A DNA stretch of 64,000 nucleotides from Durusdinium trenchii. Its lineage: Eukaryota > Sar > Dinophyceae > Suessiales > Symbiodiniaceae. Location: assembly GCA_963970005.1 (NCBI GenBank), contig CAXAMN010023695.1, forward strand, positions 1,695,490 to 1,759,489, read 5' to 3'. The notes beneath the pieces are model-generated. The model saw only the letters and a list, made by a program, of their open reading frames with translations. It ran no database searches and was not told the origin of the DNA. This document shows, piece after piece, positions 9,712 to 20,443 of the stretch. The translations under genes were made by a program, and so were the position numbers. Numbering within the stretch: the stretch's first letter is position 1; each line of letters starts with the position of its first letter.

Positions 9712-12700
9712 ACTCCGGCTGCCTGATCGTGGAGCCGCCTCCCAATGGCTCGCTGTCCGGTCTGGGCGGTCGCGCACTCGCGGACGCGGAAGCCCACCCG
9801 CGCCCTGCCGGGTCTCCGTGCACCACGCGGTCAGTCTCCGTGGTCGGTCGCGGAAGCACAGGTGACACCGCCACGCCGGTGACGTGTGACGCTTGCGCGC
9901 AACAGCCGGGCTGTCCGCCCAGCTGCTCCTCGGTCCGTTTGGGAGCACGGCGGAAAGGTCACACCGAAAGTCGGGAGCACGGTGGGGGAGCAGGTGAACA
10001 CCAACGGGGGGGGAGCGCAGAGGTCTATTGAGAGAAATGGACCTAAAGGATCGCTTGTGGGTACGCAATGATGCATGTCCTGCGTTGGATGTTGGTGTTG
10101 TCCATTTCTGTGGGGGGCGTTCTTGGTATATTCGTCTCACTCTGCTCCCTATCCCATTCTTTGCTGCGCGCTCAGGCAGCTCGGCGTCCTATCCCTGCCA
10201 CTGTGCCTCGATCGAGGCCACCTGCCGTTGGGACGTCACGCCGCTGGGCGAGCAGACGTCACGCCGCGCGGTCTCGCGCGGGTCCGGCGCTGGAAGGGAG
10301 CCACTTCTTCGGTGGGAAAGTTTTGACCCACAGCTCGTCACCGACGCGATCAAAGCAAGATGCGACAGAGCAGAAGAGGAAGGGACATAGATGGAAATAG
10401 CATGGCCAAACGAAATTACATCAACATGCTTGCAACGAATTGATGGTCATGGAAAACTGTATATGCGTGCGCTTGATTGGATCATATTTGCATGAATTCG
10501 TTCTTGTACTTTATGAGATCAGGGAATATATTGGGTGCTTCGTCCCATGAATGGAATGTTCGTAGTCTACGGCAGTAGAGAAATGTAGAGAAGTCGTGTT
10601 TCCGCCTTCCCTAGCTAGCTTTCTTTCTTTCTTTCTTTCTGTCTTCTATATATACCTTTTTGTCCTACACCTGTAGGCTGTAGACTGCAGTCTACAGACA
10701 GTTTCTTTTCTTTGTCTTTCTTTCCATCCGACTTGCTTTGCCGCGACCCCTCGCCGAGGACGGGCGTGTGCTTGGAGGGGCCAGCGCCCAATGGCGAGGA
10801 CGTGCCTTGCAGCTCCTGTTCCCTACAGGACCAGCAACCGGGTGCACTGCGGGTGACTGGGGGGCGGGTGACAGCGACGATCGCAACGGGTGACGGGGTG
10901 ACAGAGATCGCGCCTGCCGAGTTCAAAGAGGTTTTTGGGTCCTTTATAGATGGGGGGGAAACGATTTGAAGCCAGGTACACTGGAGGCATCAGGCAAGCC
11001 TGTTGGATTTTTGGATGGATACTCACGATTCGCTTAAGATCCACTTTGTGGTTGCTGAGGGGAAAAAGATGGAGAACACTTGACGATTCACGCTTTTACC
11101 ATCCCAGCTACCTTTCTGTCTTGGCACCTGGTGTTGCTTGAATCATAGCAAGTTACTCGCTGTGATGGAGATTCTACCCGGGTCCCTTGCCTCTCATGTT
11201 GGAACATTGGTTGGTGCAATAAGAATCCACGATTTGGATTGATTTGGTTTCATCTCCAACCAGGGACACTGCAGACACCCAGCCAAAAGGGGGCAAGACC
11301 CACCCGCCCAAAAACGGACCTTTCCCCTGCCCCCCTGCCCTGCGAAGCAGCTTCAAACGGAATCCCTGCTCCCCATCGCTTGGGCAGGACAGGTGCCAGG
11401 CACCGGATGTTTCGCTGAGCTGAAGCGGGGGGGTTCTGGCACGGTGAGGACCAAGCGGTCTCGTCTCCGAGGAGTTGGTGCTCCACCCCCAAACCAGTCG
11501 CAGTGTTTTTTGGGGCACGGGCGATGTGTGGTGCCTGATCATTTGCATGTTTTGGGGGGTGACATGGTAGGATAAGATCTAGTCGGACTTGTCAATTCCT
11601 TTCCGAAAAATTAGTACCACACTCTCACTCAAAAAAATAATCATGCTTTTTGTTGCAAGAAATTACCCCAACAAGTGGCTTGGAGCCTTGCATTTCTTCA
11701 ACCTCAAATCCGTAAGGGAAAGGTCTTTCGAACTCACCTTTGGATGATTCTGCTTCACCTAGCGATGACATTGGGCTGGATGCTGGTCATGCGCGTTCTT
11801 ACACGCTCCAGGCGCTGCGCCCGCGGGCCTTGGAGTTCCGCCCGAACAGCATCTTCGCGCTGACCCGCGAGGGGCCGAAGTCGCTCATCGTGCCTTGGGG
11901 CGTTTCACGGCGCCGGGAGCGGAGGGGGAGCGGAGGAGGGGGGCAGGCGCCGGATGGACCGGTCGCTGTTGGAGGGTCCGGGGGTTTGGAAGAAACTGGA
12001 GAAAAGGGGATGAACGATTCGGCCCAAATTCCATGAGCCCGCCCAAAGAACGACCTTCACGTTGTGACAGGACACTCGTGTCTGCGCCTCCCAAGTGCAC
12101 TCGATTCCCCACCCCGGAACTGTCGATTCTGCCGCCGATCGGCGGCCGTTCTGCGCTCTGAGGAGGTGGACTTCAACGTCGCCTTGGCCCTCCCGGCCGT
12201 GGCCGCGCGCGCGGCGGCGCGCTTCCTCTGCGGCACCGATGGCTTTGATCCCTTGGCGCGGCTCGGTGGGGGGGGTCGATTGTGGAGATGTGGTGGATAG
12301 CAGATGCTGATTTCGGGTGGGGTGAACAGACGTCTACCAGAAGAGGTCGTTTGGGTGGTGTTTGGATCCTATTTGGAAGGTTAATAGCGAACCCTCAGGT
12401 TTCCAGGTCATAAATCGTCTTTTTACAGCTGAACTGGGCAGATGGTCTCCCTGCATGCTCCCATGAGCTCACCTTTTTGCAGTGTTTCAAGAGCCTGGAC
12501 GGCACAACAAATCCCTCACCACGGCATGGCTGTTGTGCGGCTCCAGCTCGGAAATCATCCCTCGCCCCGAGGAATTCGCTGCAACTGCTGGAGTATGTGG
12601 CTTTTGGGCAGCAAAGGAAGAGGATGGGACCGTGTCTGCCGGTGTGAAATGGCCGGATTGGAGCGATCTGCATGGCAGATCGGGGGATCTACAGTTGATC

Positions 12701-12774
12701 TACAGTTGAGCGCCTGACTGAGCGCTTTGAGTTGGCCGGCTTCTCCCCGTTCACTTCGCCGTTTTGCGACCCAG
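9712..12774 (+). CDS. Phase-consistent seven-exon run: Cys-rich, probably extracellular protein (partial)
   Basis: Exons: 9712-9768, 9862-9936, 10176-10270, 10778-10930, 11812-11889, 12163-12265, 12706-12774. Each follows AG and ends before GT, and the leftover bases at each junction add up to an open frame. The reading begins DSGCLIVEPPPNGSLSG. It contains clustered cysteines (TCDACAQQPGCPPSCSS, YPCHCASIEATC, DVPCSSCSLQ), then a beta-like stretch (LRVTGGRVTATIATGDGVTE), then EFRPNSIFALTREGPKSL and an Ala-rich helix, and ends FELAGFSPFTSPFCDP. Cys spacing of this kind is typical of disulfide-stabilised extracellular modules, but I recognise no named domain. Downstream exons in the field end in a membrane helix at 19.2 kb, so a cell-surface role is a reasonable inference. 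The N-terminus is not joined. A second frame at 12727-12837 (VPPEALLVEGRTLKLASG) overlaps the last exon and could be an alternative exon. Confidence 0.6.
10618..10646. repeat. CTTT microsatellite
   Basis: Six to seven CTTT units in an intron-like stretch. The rest of 10931-11811 and 10271-10777 holds no other feature and is probably intron. Confidence 0.9.
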
Positions 12775-13035
12775 GTCCCTCCTGAGGCGCTCTTGGTGGA
12801 GGGAAGGACCTTGAAGTTGGCCTCGGGCACCGTTCAGGTGGTCGAACCCACAAGGCCAGTGGGCACACGGTGCGGGCAGAGAGAGCACCTAAGAGGTTTG
12901 TATTGCTTCAGCTTCAGGGCACCCCCCACTCCAAGCAGGGGGTGGGCCAAATCTCAAAAGAAACAAATCACCTGCGTCTTCATCCATTTGCTTGCAGCTT
13001 TTCACCCCTTCACCCATACTGTGCTCGGTTTCAGG

Positions 13036-13080
13036 TGCACGCTGATCCTCAGCGGCGGAGTGGTCTCCAGCGGCTTGGGT
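13036..13080 (+). CDS. Short candidate exon
   Basis: Following GGTTTCAG the frame reads CTLILSGGVVSSGL with a leading G and ends before GTCGG. It is short, G-starting and G/C-rich at third positions. It fits the exon field but cannot be joined with certainty. Confidence 0.35.
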
Positions 13081-13141
13081 CGGTGCTTGGTGTCTTCTGT
13101 TCTCGGTCGGTCGGTGGCTGTGGACCTAAGTGGCCAAGACT

Positions 13142-13215
13142 AGCACCCGACTTCACAGGTCACCACACACTTTGAAGTCTAAAGCTACCAGAGGAGACCT
13201 GTAGAGTCGGGTGGT
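13142..13215. repeat. Inverted repeat with CACCCGACT...AGTCGGGTG ends
   Basis: GCACCCGACTTCACAGGTC and GACCTGTAGAGTCGGGTGG face each other across about 35 bases, with a two-base swap in the middle of the arm. The same terminal word recurs in both arms of the larger foldback at 17861-18344. Confidence 0.75.
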
Positions 13216-13384
13216 CGTGGCTTCCGGGGTAGGGAAAGCGGCCTAAGACCACCAGCACGGCTCGCAAGAGGCCTCGATCGGGTCAAACCTCGAGGAGGTT
13301 TCGAGGTCTTTTGGCGTGGGTGAACCTGGGCTTGCCGAGGTTCTAAACACATGGTCATTTGCAGCTTTTGTTGGGCTCTGTTCC

Positions 13385-13430
13385 TAATGCAAAAGACCTA
13401 TATATATATTATATTATATTATATTGTAGT
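13385..13430. repeat. TA-rich microsatellite
   Basis: Alternating TATATATAT followed by four ATATT units. Confidence 0.85.
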
Positions 13431-13562
13431 GTGTTTTTGGGCTTCTCGCGGTTTTGCTCCTAACATCATCATACATATTGTGTTTTTGTTGGCAGCCAAT
13501 ATCTAGGAGATAGGAGGAATTATGACTTCTTCATCATTAATCATTTATGACTCCCATAGGGT

Positions 13563-13655
13563 CCAGGTACCTCCTGAGGATGGTCTTGGAGGTGAAAGTA
13601 CTTCCTAAGAATGGTCTTGGGTTCAAAGGACCTCAGGATGGTCCTGGACCCTTAG
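13563..13655. repeat. Three diverged tandem copies around GGATGGTCTTGG
   Basis: CCTCCTGAGGATGGTCTTGG, CTTCCTAAGAATGGTCTTGG and ACCTCAGGATGGTCCTGG follow one another at about 35-base spacing. Confidence 0.7.
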
Positions 13656-14168
13656 GGACCATGTCTCTTCTTGGCCTATTTGAGTGTGAGTTAGAAACGA
13701 TCCCACGAACCAGCGATGACCAAGCGGTATGGTGTTCAGAATCCACCTGGTGGCGTGGCGTGTTGGCACCCCAACACCGGACCCGCCCGCATCGACCACC
13801 CGGGACGCATCGACCGGGACGCTCGATGAGGCCGTGATGATGGCTTGCCGTCCCAGCCGGTGGAGTTTGGTGAGTACTACTTCAACATGAAGGATCTCGC
13901 GACCGGGACATGTCTCTAACATCCGGTGCGGGATGGCGACCGTTTAGTAGGTGAAAAGAACAGGTTTGGTGGAGCGAGTGGAGGCCATATGAAGGGATTC
14001 AAGGGGTGCGGAGTTCTGCTAAGTGCCAGGGTCGGGCAAGCTTGTGTTGAGAAGAGTCATCCTGAACAGGCACTGAGAGGAGTCATCCTCTCAGTCTCTT
14101 GTGACGTTGAGAGACTTAGCCGCCGGTGACCGCCGGTGACCGACCGCCAGGACTCGGTGCCGCCGCAG

Positions 14169-14249
14169 GTCGCCGCCTTTTGGCCATCGAACGGTGCGGG
14201 CAGCGTGCCGCTCGGCATCGGAGCGTGGGGCATGGGGTTGCGACCGGAG
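14169..14249 (+). CDS. Candidate internal exon (27 codons)
   Basis: The exon follows CCGCCGCAG and ends CCGGAG before GTG. It is phase 0 at both ends and begins VAAFWPSNGAGSVPLGIGAW. G/C fills nearly all third positions. Its glycine-rich beta-like character resembles the 8.3-kb exon. A preceding exon ending at a GTGAGTACT donor near 13872 would join in phase. No family is recognised. Confidence 0.45.
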
Positions 14250-15315
14250 GTGTAGTGGGTGTGTGGGCGTGTGTTTTTGTTTTTTTCCTTTTTCTGAACT
14301 ATGCCCAGGTCGCCAGAGTGGTGTGTTCTTTTTTGGAGGTGGTAGGCCGTAGTGGTTCAGCCCCCCCAAATGTGCTCTGTTCAACACCTCCAACAGGTTT
14401 CCTTCAGAGTTTTGATGGACCCTCAAAAGAGTCTCAACTGGTGACCCCCCATGCGTGAGGCTTCCGAGCGTTCGTTCGTTGAGGCTTCCGTTCGTTGCGC
14501 CGTTCCATGGCGGAGGTGATGGTCTAACACTCCTCCGGTGGGTTTGTATTCCTACTCCGTGTTAGACGGTCAGACACGGTCAGACGGCGGGTTCACACCC
14601 TCGGAGATGTAACGCCTACGAGGACCTTCCGTTCGTGACCGACCCTTTGAGATCCGAATGAGGTCACTTAGAGACTCCAAAGAGGTCACTTCACTTTGAA
14701 GGTCCTGGTATTCTAGTAGGTGGTTTGATTTGGTTGGATTCATCAACAGGTGTACATGAGGGAGACCCCCGTTGCCAACGTTGTAAGAGTCCGCCACAAG
14801 CGCGATTTGTTCCTTGTGGCGGCGCTGCCAAGGCCCACCGTAACGCAGCTACTGGGCACGAAGGTTGCGTTGGTTGCGGGGTGGGAAGAAATGGTTTTGG
14901 TCGTGCTGCCTTGATGTTTGGAAGTCGCCGGCATGGCATACGGGGCCCATGGTGAAGTCAGTCATGTTGCGGAAGGGATCACTGCGACTGGCGTGGTGAA
15001 TTTTCTTGCGACTGGCAGGGTCCTTTTGGGGATCGAGCTCCACCAGTCATGTTGGGGTTCTTTGAAGGCTGGACCCCCCGGCTGATGAATTGCGGCTGTC
15101 AGTGGAGAACATTCACCTCCCACCTTAACGTCCAAGCCAAAGAACCATCCCTGCCATGGAGGGCCTAAAGGTTGTTAGGAGATGGAGTAAGCATCAATCC
15201 TGCTTCACATCTCCCCTTTCGCCCCCCACGTCTACAGCTCCGCGGTGGACCATGACCAGCCACCCAGTGGCGACCGGCAGCGCAGCAGTCTGAGGTGGAT
15301 CACCATCAGCTTCAG

Positions 15316-15440
15316 CGAGAGGAGGGATGAGCGTCGTTGGCGCGCGCGATGCTTCAGCGATGCACGGCGCGATGCACCGGGGCAATGCGGGCGGCGCTTT
15401 GGTGCTCTGCCCGCCTGACGGCGAGTGGTTGCGACAAGCA
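15316..15440 (+). CDS. Candidate exon, unknown protein
   Basis: The frame reads GGMSVVGARDASAMHGAMHR and continues GNAGGALVLCPPDGEWLRQA to a GT donor after CAAGCAG. The antisense frame is also open but has lower G/C at third positions. The acceptor is ambiguous between two AGs near 15318. Confidence 0.4.
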
Positions 15441-15876
15441 GGTTGATCAGTTGATGAGTTGGTGAAGAACCAGTTCCATGTCAGGTGCTGGGAGGACAGA
15501 GGTGCCCAGGGCAACTCCGCCCACTTATGCTTCAAGCACTATCAAGGTTTGTTCTTGCTGGGTCTAGATATTTGGTTGGTTCTGAACTTTGGGAGTTGGA
15601 GTTACTGTAGAAGAGGAGAAGAGAGGACCGCGTTGTTCAAGCAGCACACCAAGTATCATGTCTCCTTCACCTCAAAATTCACCTTAAAGGCACGCCACGT
15701 TTGGTGCTTCGACCGTTGGTCTTTTGTTCACCCCCATCTGTCTTCAGACATCTTGTTTCGGTGCCAGTGCCATTGTTCGCCTCTGAAGCCACCGTACCAG
15801 CTCACGGATCTCCAACGACCGGGTCGAATCCAGCGCGGTCCACCGCGGTCCACCGACCCGCCACCGCGGCGGCGAG

Positions 15877-15989
15877 GATTCGCGCCACGGAGAGCTTCGA
15901 GGCGCTCCTGACGCGCACCGACGTGATGGGCGAGCCTGCCGATCCGCCCGTGGCGGTGAGCGTCTCGGACGGCGCATGGCGTGAACTCG
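15877..15989 (+). CDS. Candidate internal exon (37 codons)
   Basis: The exon follows GCGGCGAG, begins with G, and ends CTCG before GTGGGG. It reads IRATESFEALLTRTDVMGEP then ADPPVAVSVSDGAWREL. Third positions are almost all G or C. The VAVSVSDGAW segment looks like a beta strand-turn. The protein is unrecognised. Confidence 0.5.
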
Positions 15990-16236
15990 GTGGGGGGGAG
16001 GGGTGGCTGGAGGCTCGGGTGTCGGGGGTTTGGACCTTGGAACCCGTTGGGGGGGGTTTTCAGGTTCTTCTTAAAAATAGACTCGCAACATGGATGGTTT
16101 TAAGATGTATGGCCGCAGTTCTTTTGGGTCGACCCTTGAACTTGTCTTGCGTGTTTGATATGCTGATATGCTTTGGTTTTGCGTGGCTTGTAGGTGATTG
16201 ATCTCTCCGATCTTTGACTTTAACTCTTGTGCGCAG

Positions 16237-16349
16237 TTGCGGAGATGGGGCTTTACAAGCCCAAATGACATACCAGCGTTCCGTTGATGTTCTTTTTTCG
16301 TCTGCGGGAGACCTGAACGACAGACAGTTGGTGGCCTTTGAACACCAGG
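16237..16349 (+). CDS. Candidate internal exon
   Basis: The exon follows GTGCGCAG and ends CACCAGG before GTC. It reads CGDGALQAQMTYQRSVDVLF then SSAGDLNDRQLVAFEHQ. A further short exon-like frame (ERQGLHSVHQRTMTLAIQ) lies at 16390-16443. Both are on + and fit the exon field. No known domain is visible. Confidence 0.45.
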
Positions 16350-16755
16350 GTCTTTTGACGGTCTGCCTGCGTGTTGTTGGAGTTCTTTTCGAGCGGCAAG
16401 GCTTGCACAGCGTCCACCAGCGGACCATGACCTTGGCGATCCAAGGCAGGGGACGGGGGGGCGGGCGGCATCGATCCGGCGCATGAGGTCCGGATTCGAA
16501 GGTGTCAAGTCTCAGACTCTTCGAACGATCAATGTCTCATCTCTGGATGAAATTCTTCACTCAGTCTTGGCTTATATCTCTATCGACTACTAGACTTTGT
16601 TGAAACACCACATCGCTTCCCACAGCAACCCCCTTTTCATATCTTGGCTTCGCCTCCCGTCGCGGAAGATCGAACGCGAGGCTTGCTGGGGCCTGGGCGA
16701 TTCTACCAGCCTCTCGGAGGGGTTTTGAGGAAACGGTGGCGGTTCGTTTCACGCC

Positions 16756-16830
16756 CCCAGAAAAGAACCGAAGCGCCGGAGTGCTTCTTTGAGTGCAACG
16801 AGTGCGGTTCGAACCGCTTTGTGACTTTCT
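16756..16830 (+). CDS. Exon-like fragment with a CxxC knuckle
   Basis: After CGCCCCCAG the frame reads KRTEAPECFFECNECGSNRF. The CNECG knuckle preceded by acidic and aromatic residues resembles the second half of a TFIIS/RPB9-type zinc ribbon (established: C-x2-C pairs ending in an F-x2-C-x2-C-G element). The first CxxC pair was not found nearby, so the assignment is weak. It could equally be a chance frame before the poly-T at 16857-16870. Confidence 0.25.
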
Positions 16831-16931
16831 TTTTTGGTGCGAGCCACGCTCGATTCTTTTTTTTTTTTTGTGGCGATGATTGGCCTGGCAAAGTCTTGAG
16901 TGAAGCATCAAACATCGTGAATTCTCAGGAT

Positions 16932-17030
16932 TCCGAGTTGATGCGCCAAAACCCTCCGGCGCCTTTCACATTGGATGAACCCCCTCCGATCGGGGCTCAG
17001 AACCACTTTCTAGCCATCGTGGCTGGATCC
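16932..17030 (+). CDS. Candidate exon
   Basis: After GAATTCTCAG the phase-0 frame reads DSELMRQNPPAPFTLDEPPP and continues IGAQNHFLAIVAG before stopping at 17038. It is a plausible internal exon of the same + strand field. The donor is not certain. Confidence 0.4.
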
Positions 17031-17303
17031 CGGACTTGATCTCTACCTAGCGCTTCCAAGGGATGCCCAATGGAGACCTGTAAGTAGTGTGGAGATATCC
17101 ATTGGTGACCCCCAACGGAAGCAGCTGGTACCCTCTTCTTTTGGGTTTTCAGCGACACGTACTACGACGGTAGCGCCCCTAAAGCAGGTGTCTTTGCCAG
17201 ACAAAGAAGAAGAGGTGGCCGAGGGCCTCTGAAGGATCGAGATCCCAAGCCGTCAGCATCGAACCTCGGTTCGTGCTCGGTTCAAAAGGTGTGAAAGTTC
17301 CCC

Positions 17304-17438
17304 ACCGCCAGGCTCACCATCTCTGACAAATCGATCATCGACTATGGCAGCCTGGCCTTTGAGGGGATCACTGCTGGTGCCTACAAGTTCAAGACGGAAG
17401 GCTCGCTTCGCGCTTTACTGCGTCCCAACGGCATCTAG
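17304..17438 (+). CDS. Candidate exon, possibly terminal (stop TAG)
   Basis: After CACCGCCAG the frame with one leading base reads LTISDKSIIDYGSLAFEGIT then AGAYKFKTEGSLRALLRPNG and meets TAG at 17436. A GC donor (AACG-GCATC) just before the stop would instead let the gene continue to the membrane exon at 19.2 kb. A small upstream exon-like frame (DTYYDGSAPKA, about 17153-17190) is not in matching phase. No family is recognised. Confidence 0.45.
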   Translation, partial: TARLTISDKSIIDYGSLAFEGITAGAYKFKTEGSLRALLRPNGI

Positions 17439-17860
17439 ATCAAAAGAGAACAAGACTAGGATCAACAAACATAAGAACAGTAACACGATAAAAAATAAGA
17501 AACGGATCAACAAACAAACATCCTGAGTAGGCCCCCTTGTCCATTGGTCCGCTAGTCCTTTGCTCCCTGGTCCTTTGGTCCCCTGGTCTTTTGGGACCGT
17601 CCTGTGCGCCACGAAATCTGCACTACTTTCACCGACTTTTTCAAGGTCACCCCATCTCCACACCAACCGTGGCGCGCCCAACATCCGAAGCTTTTTTTGC
17701 TTCTGTGTGGCCAACATCCTTTGGTCGCCCGCCCTGCTGTTGTCTTCTTTTCCCTTCGTTCCTTTGACGAGTCTTCCGGACCCCGGGTGAAGTCGAGACG
17801 GGGTCGGTCTCCGAGCAAGGTGGAGACCCAGGTGGAGACGAATGAACCGTTCACATGGCA

Positions 17861-18344
17861 GGACCTTCCAACAGGTGGTTTTAGAAGCCTAACGGTTTCT
17901 TGGGCACCTGTTCGTAGAGTCGGGTGCTGGTGTGGGGGACCTCCCAACCCGTGGGACTGGTCGAGTTTCCGAACCTGAAAAGGGGTCGGAACGCCTGGGA
18001 AGTCTTTGAAATGTGGGACCCATGGTCGCTTTTCTTTCTTGATCTCACCCCAAAACACCTTTGTTTCCTTGATGTTCCTTGATGTTCCAAGCGTTTGCGT
18101 CCCTTTTTGCCCTCAAGTATCATGTCAACCTGAATCAATCCGGTCATTGGATCCCACTCACATCGCGCACCGAACCGTACCTCACCTCTGCAGCTTCGAC
18201 CATCACCTGATCGCGGCTTCGACCATCACCGTGATCAGCAGTTGCCACTATAGTAGGCAACTACCAGCACCCGACTCTACAGGTGTTTCCTGGTGACAAG
18301 TCCTGGTGACAAGTCCGGTGTTAAAACCACCTGTTGGAAGGTCC
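17861..18344. repeat. Foldback element with inverted terminal arms
   Basis: The left arm begins GGACCTTCCAACAGGTGGTT at 17861. The right arm carries its exact complement, ending at 18344. A second match pairs AGAGTCGGGTGCTGG (17916-17930) with CCAGCACCCGACTCT (18264-18278). The middle of the arms has diverged. The loop is about 330 bases. It shares the CACCCGACTCTACAGGT word with the small inverted repeat at 13142-13215, so the two may belong to one foldback/MITE-like family. Confidence 0.8.
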
Positions 18345-18360
18345 TGGTAGTGGTTTCCTG

Positions 18361-18690
18361 TTATGGAATCCATAGACTTCAAACCGTAGACAATAACTCC
18401 CTGGCATTCGAAGACCGCGCCACGTCCGTTTGCACCCACGCGGTGCTTGACGTACCGGTGCGGTGGACCAACATGCAAATCCTGGATCATCCAGATGGCT
18501 GCGACGCCCATGGGTTCTTCCCAAGCAAAAACAGCAAGAACACGCCCACTCACACACACACAACGCCGCGAGGCACCTATGAGGAGGTCCAAGTCATCGA
18601 AGCGCCCGCGGAAAGTTTGCCGGGCGCCGCCATCGCCCGGGACGCCCGGGAGCGGGAGCGCGCGACCGCGCGCGACCGCGCGCGGTGCCG
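18361..18690 (+). CDS. Two candidate exons upstream of the membrane exon
   Basis: The first frame (about 18385-18502) reads LAFEDRATSVCTHAVLDVPV followed by RWTNMQILDHPDG and could end at a GC donor in GATG-GCTGCG. The second starts at 18573 after CGCCGCGAG with two leading bases. It reads TYEEVQVIEAPAESLPGAAI and becomes Arg/Ala-rich (RDARERERATARDRAR). The proposed donor and acceptor are in matching phase. A CA-rich stretch lies between them. The protein is unrecognised and probably the juxtamembrane part of the same gene. Confidence 0.45.
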
Positions 18691-19226
18691 GCGTTGGGTT
18701 TCGTGGTGGGGCGACATGTGTTGGCATAAGGGGATGGGTATAAGGGGGACGTGGACCTGGTAGGTCATGGGTAGGACCGGGGGTGCCAATCGCCATGGCA
18801 TGCTTAGTGAGCCATACGGTGCAAGAGTGTGATCAAGCAATGCATTCTCACCCTCTGTGATTCCTGTGCACATCATATATGTGCGGTCAGCTTTGTCCTT
18901 GCAGGAAGCATCTTGAAACGTAACCTGAAAAGAGAAACGTTTGTTTTTTTCCATTTTTATATATCTACTAACTTGCTCTCCCCCCCTCCATCGCATTTCT
19001 GTGTGTTTTGCAACAACAATCTACTACGAACATTTTGGGAGCGGAGGGTCTTTCGGGATCAACGTAGATGGCGCAACATGATGTAGCGGTTCAGACAATG
19101 CTAAACATCAAAAGGTCACCTCCAGGATATTTGCCAGCTCCAACACATTTTTGACGCATCCCCATCATCCTCATTTGCTTTCACGATGGGCTTGTGCTGC
19201 GGGTCTCCTTCATTCGTTCCGCCGAG

Positions 19227-19738
19227 GCAGGAATCGTGGGTGGCGCTGTGGTGTTGCTACTCACGGCGCTGTTCTTGTGCTACCGGGGCTACATCGCGCC
19301 GCGGCCGAAGAAGGGACCACGGCACAGGGACCAGCGCCGAAAGGGCACGGTCGTTCGAAGGTGGTTTTCTTCCCTTAGAAATCAATAGGCGTAAAGCCGA
19401 GATTTTTTTCCCAAGTGTGGACTGTTGATGAATAAAACTTCCCCATGTAAGAGGCTTTGGACATCGGTTGAGATGGTGCATCTGGGGGTGGCCTGTTTTG
19501 GGGTGGCCACATGGTGACTCGCCTCGATTCCTGGAATAGATAGATACAGCTAACATGTTCGACATTCTATTTGCAGAAGGATGCTTTTTGAGGATGCAAG
19601 ACTGAGGACAGCTGCAGTGTCCTATTTTCTGAGGCAGCCTCGGAAAAGGATGATTTGGTGCATGTCATCGAGCAGGACGATAATAACAAGAAAAAGAATA
19701 AGAAGGCCCAGCAGTGCCGGGATGGGGAGCTGGGGTGA
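19227..19738 (+). CDS. Last two exons: single transmembrane helix and Lys-rich cytoplasmic tail
   Basis: Exon 19227-19349 follows CCGCCGAG. It encodes AGIVGGAVVLLLTALFLCYR, a textbook membrane-spanning segment, followed at once by a basic stretch rich in Arg, Lys and Pro (stop-transfer). It ends ACG before GTCG. Exon 19634-19738 follows TTCTGAG and joins in phase 0. It encodes a 34-residue tail starting AASEKDDLVHVIEQDD, then NNKKKNKKAQQC, and ends at TGA 19736-19738. Gly-rich hydrophobic core then basic residues is typical of type I membrane proteins. I infer that this is the C-terminus of the Cys-rich gene upstream. That link needs a transcript. Confidence 0.6.
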
Positions 19739-20443
19739 AGCCCCAAAACTACAGGATGCTGAACTGAGCAACACGTCTTTCAAGATCCGATCTTCATTGG
19801 ACCCGGACAGGCTCGGCAAAACGGTGCCAAACGGGGGGTGAACGGAGGACAACGAGCCGACTCCTCACAGGAAAAGAGCAACGAGCCGCCCGCGATCTTT
19901 GGTTCGGATGCTTCTGGGCGAAGAAGACAGGGCGCAGGTGGCTGACAGGCGCAGGTGGCTCGAGACAGGGTGGCCTTCTGCCGAACCTGGGCTTCGAGAC
20001 CTCTTTTTCTACCTCCAAAGGCACCCTTTTCGAGACCTGTTTTGGTTTTCATGATTCCAAGAACTGTTTGTCTGGAGTCAAACGAAGGCGTCCGAACCAA
20101 ACCAGGCTGACCTGGCGACCTGGAAGGTGCAAGGCCGAATGGCCGTCCGACTGGACGAGTCCGACTGGACAAGGACAAACGCCAAGGACCAGCCAAGCTG
20201 TTGGGTCGTGGCACCGAGTGTCAGCTTCATGACACCAAACCAAGTTCTCAACACCTCATATTAGCTTGGAAGGGAGGTTGAGGTGAATTGCTTGGGTGGA
20301 ATGATGTTTCGAAAGATCTTAAGGTTCATGGAGTGACATTAGCTTTGCAATTTGCAGTTGTGCAATGACCAGGAGGCCCCTTTGCTTGCAGCTTGTACTT
20401 CTGACCTTCTATCTACGATGCCGCAACCTGTTTCTCAAGCTTC
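19739..20443. other. No gene seen
   Basis: This stretch lies between the stop of the membrane-protein exon and the retroelement. ORFs on both strands overlap and none has codon bias or splice support. Small AT-rich words occur but no repeat was recognised. Confidence 0.5.

Noticed and set aside
16756..16830. Zinc-ribbon exon as evidence of a TFIIS or RPB9 gene
   Set aside because: Only one CxxC pair is present and no matching first half was found, so it is listed as a low-confidence exon without a gene name.
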